DNA of 64,000 nucleotides, from the NCBI GenBank assembly GCA_910578495.1, contig CAJTRE010000007.1, positions 27,481 through 91,480 of the forward strand, given 5' to 3'. The notes under the pieces are model-generated. The model had not been told where the DNA came from, ran no database searches, and saw only the letters and a list, made by a program, of their open reading frames with translations. How positions within the stretch are numbered: the first letter of the stretch is position 1; the number at the start of each line of letters is the position of its first letter. Made by a program: the position numbers and the translations under genes. Source of the DNA: an uncultured Dorea sp. Lineage in GTDB: Bacteria; Bacillota; Clostridia; Lachnospirales; Lachnospiraceae. Below are positions 17,275-25,628 of this stretch, piece by piece.

Positions 17275-17838
17275 ATGAAGAAAGCAACTTGGAATTTAAC
17301 ATTGTCAGCAATGTTTATCGCAATTGGAATGGTGCTGCCGTTTCTTACGGGACAGGTTCCGCAGATTGGAAATATGCTGCTGCCTATGCATTTGCCGGTG
17401 TTTTTATGCGGCTTAGTCTGTGGGGCGCCTTATGGGATGGTCGTTGGTTTTGTACTGCCGATTCTTCGGTCGTTTACGTTTGGAATGCCGATGATGTATC
17501 CGGCGGCGATTGCCATGGCGTTTGAACTTGCGGCGTATGGATTGATAGCGGGATATTTGTACAATCGTTCCAGATGGCAGTGTATAATCGCACTTTATCG
17601 TTCTATAATTGCAGCTATGATTGGCGGACGGCTTGTATGGGGTGTTGCAGAGATTGTATTACTTGGTATTGGTGGAAATGGGTTCACATGGCAGATGTTT
17701 TTGTCGGGGGCGCTTTTGCAGGCAGTTCCGGGAATTATCTTACAACTGATATTTATTCCGGTGATTATGGTTTCACTTCACAAAACAGGTCTTGTGAAAT
17801 TTCATAAACATGTGAAAGAAGAAGCGGCAGGTTTTTAA
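17275..17838 (+). CDS. ECF transporter S component
   Basis: A 187-residue integral membrane protein with about five or six hydrophobic segments (AMFIAIGMVLPFLTG, MHLPVFLCGLVCG, YGMVVGFVLPILRS, MYPAAIAMAFELAAYGLIAG, then a long C-terminal segment). The LPMHLPVFLCG and FGMPMMYPAAIAMAFE stretches are typical of substrate-binding S components that plug into a shared ECF energising module for vitamins or related compounds. It lacks ATPase or T components nearby. A P-loop kinase gene follows almost directly, which suggests the substrate is phosphorylated after uptake. The substrate is not evident from sequence. Start: ATG 17275 behind GGAGG. Confidence 0.8.
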   Translation: MKKATWNLTLSAMFIAIGMVLPFLTGQVPQIGNMLLPMHLPVFLCGLVCGAPYGMVVGFVLPILRSFTFGMPMMYPAAIAMAFELAAYGLIAGYLYNRSRWQCIIALYRSIIAAMIGGRLVWGVAEIVLLGIGGNGFTWQMFLSGALLQAVPGIILQLIFIPVIMVSLHKTGLVKFHKHVKEEAAGF

Positions 17839-17846
17839 GGAGAATG

Positions 17847-18434
17847 ATGAAGTCAGATGTTTTATCAATTATAATGAATTGTATCAAGCGAGAGACATCC
17901 GGAGAAAGAAACAGGCCGTATGTGATTGCCATTGACGGAAGATGTGCGGCGGGGAAAACAACTCTTGGAGGAAAACTCGCAGAAAAGCTTGGATGTAGTG
18001 TGATCCATATGGATCACTTTTTTCTGCGCCCCGGACAAAGAACGAAAGAACGAATGGAAGAACCCGGTGGTAATATAGATTATGAGAGATTTCGGGAAGA
18101 AGTTTTGCTGCCGCTTAGAGAGGGCAGGAAGTTTGCTTACCGTATTTTTGACTGTCGCAAAATGGATTTTCATGGAGAGTCAGTGATAAAACGGGCGGAA
18201 TTTCTGATTGTAGAGGGTGCATATTGCTGCCGTCCGGACTTTCTTCCTTATTGGGATATGACAGTGTTTTTGGACGTGTCCAAAGAGGAACAGCTTCGCA
18301 GAATCCGAAACCGCAATGGAAAAGAGCAGTTCATTGCATTTACAGAGAGGTGGATTCCTATGGAAGAGCGTTATTTTGAGGCTTTTGGTGTGTCAGAAAA
18401 GTGCAGACTGATTCTCAAGACACCGTCTATATAA
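17847..18434 (+). CDS. Uridine kinase-like P-loop kinase
   Basis: A P-loop kinase of about 195 residues. The Walker A segment is IDGRCAAGKTT at about residues 29-39, followed by HMDHFFLRP, in which the Asp lies in the substrate site, and a LID-like region LRRIRNRNGKEQF. This is the uridine kinase/phosphoribulokinase-like group, which phosphorylates nucleosides, vitamins or similar small molecules. AAGGAG directly precedes ATG 17844 and ATG 17847; spacing favours the second. It is the second gene of a pair with the ECF S component, so both probably serve salvage of the same compound. Its last 64 bases overlap the 3' end of the histidine kinase gene on the other strand. Confidence 0.7.
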   Translation: MKSDVLSIIMNCIKRETSGERNRPYVIAIDGRCAAGKTTLGGKLAEKLGCSVIHMDHFFLRPGQRTKERMEEPGGNIDYERFREEVLLPLREGRKFAYRIFDCRKMDFHGESVIKRAEFLIVEGAYCCRPDFLPYWDMTVFLDVSKEEQLRRIRNRNGKEQFIAFTERWIPMEERYFEAFGVSEKCRLILKTPSI

Positions 18435-19285
18435 CTTGCGTTTATTGTACCGCCCATTTGTTCCGTCAAAATTTTGGCGATGGAAAGACCAAGTCCGGTA
18501 GAGTTCTTTGCGTTTTTTACCGTATAAAACCGATCGAAAAGCCGGGCTGTCTGTACGCTGTCCATTTCAGAGGCGTGGTTTTCAAAAGTGATTTCTCCGG
18601 TTTCACATAAAGTTATACGGAGGTCGCCGTCGCTGTATTTGATGGCGTTACTTAAAATGTTGCCAATGATTCGTGACAAAGCGCTGCTGTTTAACATACG
18701 GATAACTTTTGTTTCCGGCATCACAACTACCGGTTGGATGTGACAGCCGGTGAGAGCCGCATAGCAGCCGGAAAGACTTTCTTCTAGCTGACGGTTTAGT
18801 ACGACAGGTTCAAAGTTTGTATCCTCCGAAGAAGATGTAATAAGAGAATAACGGAATAATTCTTCGGTAAGGGATTTGAGAGCATTTGCCCGTTCTTCAA
18901 TGACCGCCAGATAGTCCTCGGTTTCCTGGGAAATGTTTTCTTTTTTTAACAATTCCAGGTAGCCGAAGATGGCAGTTAAAGGGGTGCGAAGGTCATGGGA
19001 GATATTGGTAATCGTCTCTTTGACAGCCAAATCTCCCTGTTCAAATTTGTGACGCTGGCTGCGGAGTTTCCGAAGGCTCCGGTTAATCTCGGCTGCAAGA
19101 TGAGTCATATGTTTATCTTTAGAGCAAATATCCAGTAATGTGTTCGTTTCTTCCTCCAGCTTCTGAGAAAAGGCTTCTGCAATTTCATCAGCCGACTTCT
19201 GAAGCAGCCAAAGTTTGATGGATAATAAAAGGATAACCAACAGGCAGATGCCGATAATCGTCCATGTCAAAATTTCACTCCGCAT
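18371..19285 (-). CDS. Sensor histidine kinase of an ABC-exporter module
   Basis: A 304-residue membrane histidine kinase. A single membrane segment (IIGICLLVILLLSIKLWLL, residues 10-28) is followed by a dimerisation domain with the phospho-accepting His97 in NISHDLRTPLTAIFGYLELL, and an HATPase domain with N box (NILSNAIKYS) and G boxes (GLGLSIAK). The lack of an extracellular sensor domain is typical of intramembrane-sensing kinases paired with peptide-antibiotic ABC transporters. It is the last gene of a minus-strand set: response regulator, ATPase, permease, kinase. ATG 19283-19285 follows GGGAG. Confidence 0.9.
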   Translation of the reverse strand: MRSEILTWTIIGICLLVILLLSIKLWLLQKSADEIAEAFSQKLEEETNTLLDICSKDKHMTHLAAEINRSLRKLRSQRHKFEQGDLAVKETITNISHDLRTPLTAIFGYLELLKKENISQETEDYLAVIEERANALKSLTEELFRYSLITSSSEDTNFEPVVLNRQLEESLSGCYAALTGCHIQPVVVMPETKVIRMLNSSALSRIIGNILSNAIKYSDGDLRITLCETGEITFENHASEMDSVQTARLFDRFYTVKNAKNSTGLGLSIAKILTEQMGGTINASYIDGVLRISLHFSDTPKASK

Positions 19286-19299
19286 AATAACTCCCTCGT

Positions 19300-20169
19300 T
19301 TATTTGATGTTCTTTTTGTTAAATGTCAGTATTCCAATCACATTTGTTCCTATGATGATGTAGATAGAATAGAATAACATCATGGGAAGATTTGTTTCAA
19401 GGCCGCCTTGGTCTACTATTTGCATAGTCTGTCCGGTAGGTAGAAAGTCTAAAATATTCTGATAAATTTTTCGTTTTATTCCAGTGAGATAATTGGGATT
19501 TTTTACCCATTCAAATTCAAAGTCGGCATTCTCAGATGTGACGATACTCACAGTGTTATCTGGTGTTACAAGCTGCTGGATGTATTCCGGCTGGGATAGT
19601 GCTGCAAGTATTGCGAGACTTGCAAACAGTAGTCCGAAAGCGAGCAAAAGGCTGATTACGGCAGCAGTTGTTTTGCTTGAGTTTATCATCGTTATCATTG
19701 TAAAGATAGATGCATATGCCCATGTTGCGAGTAAACAAGACAGGCAGGCAAAAATCAGCGAAGCAGTTGTCATTTCAAAGTTTCCAAATAGCGGAATTCC
19801 CAGTGCAAACCCGATGAAGCAGCCGATGAGTAGAATTACCGTTCCCATAAATGTACATAAGAGACAGTTTGACAGATAAATGTTTGTTCTTGAAGCTCCG
19901 CTGATGATTTTGTTTCGGATGGTGCCGTCGTGGTATTCTGTTCCTACGAATAAACTGGTAAGTACGGCAGTTAATATACCCATATAAATCACGAAGTTGA
20001 AAAACAGAGGATCAAGAGAGACACTTCTGCCGTTTTTCTGTATATCTTGATACTGGAAAATATATACGAACAGGCAGTATGCCGCTGTTAATACGAGACA
20101 TGTCCAAAGCACTTTATTTTTTTGTAATCGATAAAATCCTGCATGCAATAATCTACACATGTTTTCCAC
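19300..20169 (-). CDS. ABC-2 type transporter permease
   Basis: A 289-residue membrane protein with six predicted hydrophobic segments (VLWTCLVLTAAYCLFVYIF, FVIYMGILTAVLTSLFVG, LLCTFMGTVILLIGCFIGFA and others) and the EYHDGTIRNKIISGASR motif of ABC-2 permeases. This family exports or clears peptides, often bacteriocins or antibiotics, and forms a complex with the ATPase whose gene overlaps its start by 17 bases. A larger soluble loop sits between segments five and six. Whether it gives self-resistance or export cannot be told, as no peptide gene is nearby. Confidence 0.85.
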   Translation of the reverse strand: MENMCRLLHAGFYRLQKNKVLWTCLVLTAAYCLFVYIFQYQDIQKNGRSVSLDPLFFNFVIYMGILTAVLTSLFVGTEYHDGTIRNKIISGASRTNIYLSNCLLCTFMGTVILLIGCFIGFALGIPLFGNFEMTTASLIFACLSCLLATWAYASIFTMITMINSSKTTAAVISLLLAFGLLFASLAILAALSQPEYIQQLVTPDNTVSIVTSENADFEFEWVKNPNYLTGIKRKIYQNILDFLPTGQTMQIVDQGGLETNLPMMLFYSIYIIIGTNVIGILTFNKKNIK

Positions 20170-21070
20170 CTCCTATTAAGCTTACATAATAACTTTCCAG
20201 ACTTTCATCTTTTTCCTGAACAGAGTATATATCGCAGGAATCTTTAGCAAGTGCAAGGGTTAATTCTGTAAAGTTGATCTTTGCATAGATGTCGGCAATT
20301 TCATCAGATATGATACAGTAATCTATACCCATCTGCTCCAGAATATGGGCGAGCGCCCGGGTATCGGACACTTCAATTCGGATACATTTTCGACATGTAT
20401 GTTCTAAATCTTCTGCGCTGATTTCTTTTAGCATTTGCCCTTTGTCGATGAAGCCGTAATGAGTGGCGAGACGGGAGAGTTCGTCTAATATATGGCTGGA
20501 AATAAGCACAGTAATCTGACGTTCCCGATTCAGTTTTAAAATAAGTTCTCTCATTTCGATAATACCTTGTGGGTCCAGCCCGTTTGCAGGTTCGTCCAGT
20601 ACGAGAAAATCAGGATCGCCTGCCAGTGCGATGGCAATTCCGAGGCGTTGGCGCATGCCAAGAGAAAAATTTTTTGCTTTTTTGTTTCCGGTGTTGGAAA
20701 GTCCGGTAAGTACAAGCAGTTCATCGATACCTTCATAAGAAGGAAGCCCTAAGATGTCAAACTGCTCTTTCAAGTTTTCTTTGGCAGTCATATTCTGATA
20801 GATAGAGGGAGTCTCCACCACAGCTCCCATCCGCCGGCGCACTTTTGAGATGGTTTTGTCAGTATATTCTTTACCGTATAAGGTATATTCGCCGGATGTG
20901 GGCTTTTGCAGTCCGCAGATTATGCGGATGAGAGTCGTTTTTCCGGCTCCGTTTTTTCCTACGAAACCATAGATGGCTCCTTTGGGAATGTGCATGGAAA
21001 AGTTGTCTAAAGCTTTGAAATGTTTATACTGTTTCGTCAGTCCATTTGCTGTCAGCACATAGTTTGTCAT
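20153..21070 (-). CDS. ABC transporter ATP-binding protein
   Basis: A 305-residue ATPase. The Walker A is GKNGAGKTT, the signature motif SLGMRQRLG, the Walker B VLDEPANGLDP and the H-loop SSHILDELS. The C-terminal 80 residues are the extra domain found in bacitracin- and lantibiotic-type exporters (BcrA-like). ATG 21068-21070 follows AAAGGAGA. It leads the transporter genes, and three regulator-type repeats lie 84-113 bases upstream of its start. Confidence 0.92.
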   Translation of the reverse strand: MTNYVLTANGLTKQYKHFKALDNFSMHIPKGAIYGFVGKNGAGKTTLIRIICGLQKPTSGEYTLYGKEYTDKTISKVRRRMGAVVETPSIYQNMTAKENLKEQFDILGLPSYEGIDELLVLTGLSNTGNKKAKNFSLGMRQRLGIAIALAGDPDFLVLDEPANGLDPQGIIEMRELILKLNRERQITVLISSHILDELSRLATHYGFIDKGQMLKEISAEDLEHTCRKCIRIEVSDTRALAHILEQMGIDYCIISDEIADIYAKINFTELTLALAKDSCDIYSVQEKDESLESYYVSLIGGGKHV

Positions 21071-21101
21071 GTCAGATCTCCTTTCTTGCTCCCTTATTTT
21101 C

Positions 21102-21124
21102 CCGGGAAATGATATGTTTCCCGG
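21102..21124 (-). promoter_or_regulatory. Inverted repeat in the leader of the ABC operon
   Basis: CCGGGAAA (21102-21109) and TTTCCCGG (21117-21124) form an eight-base stem with a seven-base loop in the leader before the ATPase gene. It has no T-run, so it may stabilise or regulate the mRNA. Confidence 0.45.
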
Positions 21125-21153
21125 TTGGGATATTTGTATTCTAATATCGAAAG

Positions 21154-21183
21154 GTTAAGAAAGTGGTTAAGGAAAAAGTTAAG
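21154..21183 (-). promoter_or_regulatory. Three direct repeats, probable response-regulator operator
   Basis: GTTAAG occurs at 21154-21159, 21166-21171 and 21178-21183, a period of exactly 12 bases (CTTAAC on the coding strand of the ABC genes). OmpR-family regulators bind tandem direct repeats about 10-12 bases apart. The repeats begin at the stop codon of the regulator gene and lie just upstream of a likely promoter for the ABC transporter. Confidence 0.6.
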
Positions 21184-21859
21184 AAACAGTAAAGTTTTTC
21201 AGCTTGAATCCAATTCCCCAGACGGATTCGATATAATCTTTATCATTCACATTCCGAAGTTTTTTTCGCAAGTTGCTGATATGGACTTTCAGAGAACTTT
21301 CCATACAGTCGGGGGTATCTTCGCTAATATAATCCAGTATCAGTGATTTGGTGACTACCTGGGAAGAATTTGTCATAAGCAGCTTTAAGATGGCGTATTC
21401 GGTTCTTGTAAGATGTACCGGCGTCTGAGAGACTGTTACGGCATAGGTATCTGTATTCAGTTCTATTTCTTCAAAATGTAAGCGGGAAGTCGTTTCGTCT
21501 GCTTTTGCAGATGATTTTCGAAGCTGGACAGTGATTCTTGCCAGCAGTTCCTTTACATCAAAAGGTTTTGTCAGATAATCCGAAGCGCCGTTTAACAAAA
21601 GGTTTACTTTATCGTCTACATTTGCCTTGGCGCTTAAAATGATTATTGGAATATTTTCGATTTTCGGCAGAATTTCCTCGCCGTTTAAACCAGGCAGCAT
21701 AAGATCAAGCAAAATGAGGTCCGGCGTATCGACGTTCAGTACAAGAAGTGCCTCTGTCCCGGAATAAGCGCGGCTTATACTGTAACCTTCCTGCGTCAGA
21801 ACTTCTTCCAGCATATTTCCGATACTCATATCATCATCAACAATTAGAATGTGCTTCAT
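21179..21859 (-). CDS. OmpR-family response regulator
   Basis: A 226-residue two-domain regulator. The receiver has the acidic pocket IVDDD, the phospho-accepting Asp52 in LILLDLMLPGLNG, and the Lys of IIILSAKA. A winged-helix DNA-binding domain occupies residues about 125-222 (LTRTEYAILKLLMTNSSQVV, then HISNLRKKLR). ATG 21857-21859 follows GGAGAAATAACC; a longer in-frame extension to 21895 lacks such a site. It is separated from the ABC genes by about 110 bases that hold repeats it probably recognises. With the histidine kinase at the far end of the cluster it forms a two-component system. Confidence 0.92.
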   Translation of the reverse strand: MKHILIVDDDMSIGNMLEEVLTQEGYSISRAYSGTEALLVLNVDTPDLILLDLMLPGLNGEEILPKIENIPIIILSAKANVDDKVNLLLNGASDYLTKPFDVKELLARITVQLRKSSAKADETTSRLHFEEIELNTDTYAVTVSQTPVHLTRTEYAILKLLMTNSSQVVTKSLILDYISEDTPDCMESSLKVHISNLRKKLRNVNDKDYIESVWGIGFKLKNFTVS

Positions 21860-22007
21860 GGTTATTTCTCCAATCCTAATAATAGTTACAGGCAAATTAT
21901 AGCGGATGAGAAGAAGTCTTTCAATTCTTATTTTGACAAATCGGCTGTATTATGCTAGATTTATTTTCAAACAGAATGGAATAAAATACCGAGGGAGAAT
22001 ATATATT

Positions 22008-22298
22008 GTGAAATTAATAATGTTATATTGGATGCTTATAAATATTCTTACATTTCTTGTGTTTGGCATTGACAAATACAAAGCATGTGCAGGGAAATAC
22101 CGCATTCGGGAGACTGTACTCTTTGCGCTTAGTATTGCCGGAGGGGCGGCAGGAGGCTTACTTGCCATGTATATATTCCGGCATAAGATAAGGAAAATGA
22201 CATTTACAGCAGGACTTCCGCTGATTCTTGTCTTACAGCTCATTAGTTTCTATGGTTTTTCAAAGAATGTGATAAATATATTCCATACTTTCGGATAA
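22008..22298 (+). CDS. DUF1294 membrane protein
   Basis: A 96-residue protein with three hydrophobic segments. The family signature FGIDKYKACAGKYRIRE is followed by LFALSIAGGAAGGLLAMYIFRHK and KMTF. I chose GTG 22008 because GAGGGAG at 21991-21997 is well spaced; the frame stays open to 21906 but the extra residues look unlike the family. Function is unknown; members are small inner-membrane proteins. Confidence 0.8.
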   Translation: MKLIMLYWMLINILTFLVFGIDKYKACAGKYRIRETVLFALSIAGGAAGGLLAMYIFRHKIRKMTFTAGLPLILVLQLISFYGFSKNVINIFHTFG

Positions 22299-22331
22299 TT
22301 TAGCGAGAGTTTAAAAGAAAGGCAGGTACAT

Positions 22332-23120
22332 ATGAAGAAAGAAAATGTAAAGCTTATTATGAAAGTTGCGATTCCGCTTATTATTGCGCTGCTTTCATTA
22401 TTTGTAATATCAAGATATGCCACATCCGCTGATTTTCACGCCAAAACGTTAGAGAGTCTGGATGAAAAAAAGACAACGGTACTGGAATTAACGGCGGCGT
22501 CTACAGCGGCGTCTGCCGCAATTACGCTGATTCCGGGAGATGTTGGAAATCCTATTGCAGAGAAACTGATGGATTTGAGTTCGTATTTTATTATTGTACT
22601 TGCCGCGCTGTATTTGGAAAAATATTTGTTGACTATCACAGGATATTTAACTTTTGTCTGGCTTATTCCCGCAGCGTGTGTGCTGTTTGCGGCTAATGTA
22701 TTCTGGAAACGGGAGATTCTGGATCGTATTGTTAAGAAACTTGTTTTGTTCGGATTGGCAATTGTTTTGGTCATTCCGTCAAGTGTTAAAGTTTCAAGTA
22801 TTATAGAGGATACTTACCAGAAGTCTATCGAAAATACGCTGGAGTCCGCCAAACAGGCAACAGAAGAAATTGAGGAAAATGCAGAGGAAGAGAAGGGCAT
22901 TCAAGGGTTGTTTTCCAAGATGAAAAACGGGATGTCAAGGACTTTTGAAAAAATTGAGTCGGTGATCAATAATTATATCGAGGCTTTTGCGGTGATGTTA
23001 GTGACATCCTGTGTGATTCCGGTTCTTGTGCTTTTGTTTTTTATATGGCTGGCAAAACTATTGTTGGGAGTGAATCTTAATATACAGCCTGGTAACCCAA
23101 GAAAGCTGTTGAAAGGTTAG
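22332..23120 (+). CDS. Hypothetical multi-pass membrane protein
   Basis: A 262-residue protein that I cannot assign to a family with confidence. An N-terminal segment (VAIPLIIALLSLFVISRYA) is followed by hydrophobic segments at about 76-92, 100-120 and 135-153. A charged, probably coiled-coil loop spans about 157-210 (ENTLESAKQATEEIEENAEE), and a final membrane segment is at 223-245. The topology suggests a cytoplasmic or extracellular helical domain between membrane spans. ATG 22332 follows AAAGGCAGG. It shares direction and close spacing with the NUDIX gene. Confidence 0.6.
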   Translation: MKKENVKLIMKVAIPLIIALLSLFVISRYATSADFHAKTLESLDEKKTTVLELTAASTAASAAITLIPGDVGNPIAEKLMDLSSYFIIVLAALYLEKYLLTITGYLTFVWLIPAACVLFAANVFWKREILDRIVKKLVLFGLAIVLVIPSSVKVSSIIEDTYQKSIENTLESAKQATEEIEENAEEEKGIQGLFSKMKNGMSRTFEKIESVINNYIEAFAVMLVTSCVIPVLVLLFFIWLAKLLLGVNLNIQPGNPRKLLKG

Positions 23121-23150
23121 AAGGACATTCGGGAGAGCAGGGGGCAGGTT

Positions 23151-23774
23151 ATGCGAAGAATTGAAACAATTAGACAATTAACGGAAAATAGATTTCTGAA
23201 TATGTATGAGCTGGATATGAAGAGTGACACAGGAAAGAAAAGTTCGTATTTTGTGGCATCCAGAGCAAAACAGACAGAGGAACTAAAAATTCGGACGAGA
23301 AAGAATACGGCAGATGGTGTTATCATCTACAGTTTGTATAAAGATGAAGAGAACGGACAGGAGAAACTGGTTTTAATCCGGCAGTACAGATGTCCTGTGG
23401 ATACTTATGTCTACGAATTCCCGGCAGGGCTTGTGGACGAGGGGGAAGACTTTAAAACGGCAGGAGTACGAGAGCTAAAAGAAGAGACAGGACTTGACTT
23501 TTCCCCTGTTCCTGCGAAGGATATGTTTACAAAACCGTATTTTACAACCATTGGTATGACCGATGAATCCTGCGGCACAGTGTATGGATATGCTTCGGGA
23601 ACGCCGTCTAAGGACAGGCAGGAGGAAACAGAGGAGATCGAGATTGTTCTTGCTGACAGAAAAGAAGCGAAACGGATTTTAGAGGAAGAAAATGTCGCAA
23701 TTATGTGTGCTTATATGTTGATGCATTTTCTAAACACGCCAGAGGGGCATGTGTTTGATTTTTTGAAGAGATAA
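23151..23774 (+). CDS. NUDIX hydrolase, ADP-ribose pyrophosphatase-like
   Basis: A 207-residue NUDIX enzyme. The Nudix box lies in GLVDEGEDFKTAGVRELKEE followed by TGLDF. Preceding it is QYRCPVDTYVYEFPAGLVD, the pattern of ADP-ribose pyrophosphatases (NudF-like), which cleave ADP-ribose to AMP and ribose 5-phosphate. The N-terminal 50 residues form the short beta domain common in this subgroup. Substrate choice within the subgroup is inferred. Confidence 0.85.
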   Translation: MRRIETIRQLTENRFLNMYELDMKSDTGKKSSYFVASRAKQTEELKIRTRKNTADGVIIYSLYKDEENGQEKLVLIRQYRCPVDTYVYEFPAGLVDEGEDFKTAGVRELKEETGLDFSPVPAKDMFTKPYFTTIGMTDESCGTVYGYASGTPSKDRQEETEEIEIVLADRKEAKRILEEENVAIMCAYMLMHFLNTPEGHVFDFLKR

Positions 23775-23805
23775 AGAATAGATGTTTCCGGGAGGATTTA
23801 TAAGA

Positions 23806-24168
23806 ATGAAATTAAAAAATATTTTGATCGTTGTCAAAGATATCGAAAAATCCAAGCAGTTTTACCATGACTTGTTTGGTCTTGATGTAGTTTTGGATAA
23901 TGACGGTAATGTGATTTTAACAGAAGGTCTTGTACTGCAGGATGAAAGAATCTGGAGACAATTTTTGAAGAAGGATATTATCCCCCAAAGTAATGCTTGT
24001 GAGTTGTATTTTGAAGAGCAGGATATAGAAGCATTTGCCGATAAGCTGGAAAGACTATATCCTTCAATCCAGTATGTAAACAGGTTTATGACGCATAGCT
24101 GGGGGCAAAAAGTTATCCGGTTCTATGATTTGGACGGAAATCTGATTGAAGTGGGGACACCTATGTAG
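23806..24168 (+). CDS. VOC-fold (glyoxalase/bleomycin resistance) protein
   Basis: A 120-residue single VOC module: MKLKNILIVVKDIEKSKQFY opens the first beta-alpha-beta-beta-beta unit and FYDLDGNLIEVGTPM closes the second. Family members are metal-dependent lyases, dioxygenases or drug-binding proteins; the C-terminal Glu of LIEVG is a usual metal ligand. ATG 23806 is preceded by GGAGG at 23791-23795. An upstream in-frame ATG at 23782 lacks spacing support. Substrate unknown. Confidence 0.85.
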   Translation: MKLKNILIVVKDIEKSKQFYHDLFGLDVVLDNDGNVILTEGLVLQDERIWRQFLKKDIIPQSNACELYFEEQDIEAFADKLERLYPSIQYVNRFMTHSWGQKVIRFYDLDGNLIEVGTPM

Positions 24169-24211
24169 GGAAGGAGCCTTTGAACTGATTATATTTAGAA
24201 AGAATGATAGT

Positions 24212-24245
24212 ATTTGAGTCGTAAGGAATTCCTTACGACTCAAAT
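24212..24245. terminator. Perfect 34-base palindrome between converging genes
   Basis: Positions 24212-24245 read the same on both strands: ATTTGAGTCGTAAGGAA followed directly by its complement. The asparaginase stop codon lies inside it. It probably serves as a bidirectional terminator for the VOC and asparaginase genes, though the lack of a loop means the hairpin tip must open. Confidence 0.65.
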
Positions 24246-25234
24246 AATCTGTCATGATTAATAGTTTTATAGAATAATTTTCTGATTTCGTTCTGTTCGT
24301 TTGTCTGTCCAAGAATCCACATCATTTTAGCGACAATCGCTTCTGTCGTCATATCTGCAGCCTGCAGGATACCCGGGTGTTCGCTATATTTTTTTCCCAC
24401 TTTATAAACTTCAAGATCACAGCCTTCTTCTGGAACCTGTGTTGTTACTGCCAATGATTTTCCAGAATTTACCCAACTGAAAATTGCCTTTTCAAAAGAG
24501 TCGTCATATTCCGGTATTCCTCCAATACCAAACGTTTCCAGAATGATAACGTCATAATGATTTTCAAGCAGAGAAAAAATATCTGCCTTTACTTCTGGAG
24601 TCAGTTTCAGTACGAATACACGATCATTCAGATTCGTGTATGTTTTTAAGGATTCTGGAGCAGGGGATGACGCCGCATAGTAACGCAAAATTCTGTCATC
24701 GTGAATGATGGCAAGGTATGGGAAGTTCATACTTTCAAATGCATCAAAACTTCTGGTTCGCTGTTTTCTTGCTCTTGTGCCTGCGATGGCTTTGCCGTTA
24801 AATACAATCGAAACATCATGAGAATTGCCGTCCAGCGCATACAGGATACTTTGATAAATATTGATTTTTGCATCTGTATATGGATTGCCCATTGGTTTCT
24901 GAGAACCGGTAAGTACAATCGGTTTTGGAGAATCCTGAATTAAGTAAGACAGGGCTGCTGCTGTGTATGCCATAGTGTCTGTACCATGCAGGATTACGAA
25001 ACCGTCGTAATTATCATAGTGTTCAATGATGGTGTCGCGCATCATCATCCATAATCTCGGACGCATATTTGTACTGTCGATGTTCATTAACTGCAGAACT
25101 GTAAGGCAGCATTTATCTTTGATCCCTGGAACACTTTCCGCCAGTTCTTCGCCAGTCATGGCAGGAGCTAGTCCTTCCTCAGTCTCTTTGGATGCAATTG
25201 TGCCTCCGGTCGCTATCATTAGTATTTTTTTCAT
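24233..25234 (-). CDS. ansA: Type I L-asparaginase
   Basis: A 333-residue cytoplasmic asparaginase that hydrolyses L-asparagine to aspartate and ammonia. The two catalytic Thr motifs are visible: MIATGGTIASKETEEG at the N-terminus and ILHGTDTMAYTAAALSYL at about residue 80, with the Lys of VLTGSQKPMG. No signal peptide is present, which fits the type I intracellular form. ATG 25232-25234 follows GAGAGG; a longer in-frame start to 25300 lacks a site. The product could feed the aspartate pathway genes found later in the window. Confidence 0.92.
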   Translation of the reverse strand: MKKILMIATGGTIASKETEEGLAPAMTGEELAESVPGIKDKCCLTVLQLMNIDSTNMRPRLWMMMRDTIIEHYDNYDGFVILHGTDTMAYTAAALSYLIQDSPKPIVLTGSQKPMGNPYTDAKINIYQSILYALDGNSHDVSIVFNGKAIAGTRARKQRTRSFDAFESMNFPYLAIIHDDRILRYYAASSPAPESLKTYTNLNDRVFVLKLTPEVKADIFSLLENHYDVIILETFGIGGIPEYDDSFEKAIFSWVNSGKSLAVTTQVPEEGCDLEVYKVGKKYSEHPGILQAADMTTEAIVAKMMWILGQTNEQNEIRKLFYKTINHDRLFES

Positions 25235-25304
25235 GGTATTTACCTCTCGTGTAATAATATTCCCAATAAATAAGATAGCGGTGAATGAGAAAGATGTCAA
25301 GTGT

Positions 25305-25493
25305 TTAATTGCTGTGCGGCGGCAGAAAATGATACAGTTCTTCGTATGATTCCAGTTCTTCTTTAGAGACCGGCGCTGATGGGATCAATCCGGTGCAGTC
25401 TTGTGCGGATGCTGCATTGGAGAGATAGTCATAAGAATCAATAATTTCCTGGTTGCTTTTGTCTTTTTTACTTTTCTTTTTTTCTGTACTCAT
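25305..25493 (-). CDS. Small conserved hypothetical protein
   Basis: A 62-residue protein with a highly basic N-terminus (EKKKSKKDKS) and an acidic C-terminal half (VSKEELESYEELYHFLP). TGAGGT precedes ATG 25491-25493. No membrane segment or known motif. The composition suggests a partly disordered protein; the family is unknown to me. Confidence 0.6.
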   Translation of the reverse strand: MSTEKKKSKKDKSNQEIIDSYDYLSNAASAQDCTGLIPSAPVSKEELESYEELYHFLPPHSN

Positions 25494-25628
25494 AATAGAT
25501 ACCTCATGTTCAAATAATTATAATGTTTGTATTTAGAATCGGTAGAAAAAGAGGAATGTATACTGTATAATATTTCCATACGGAAAATGAAAAATAAAAA
25601 AAAGTAGAAGGAAGGATTGTTGTTTGCT

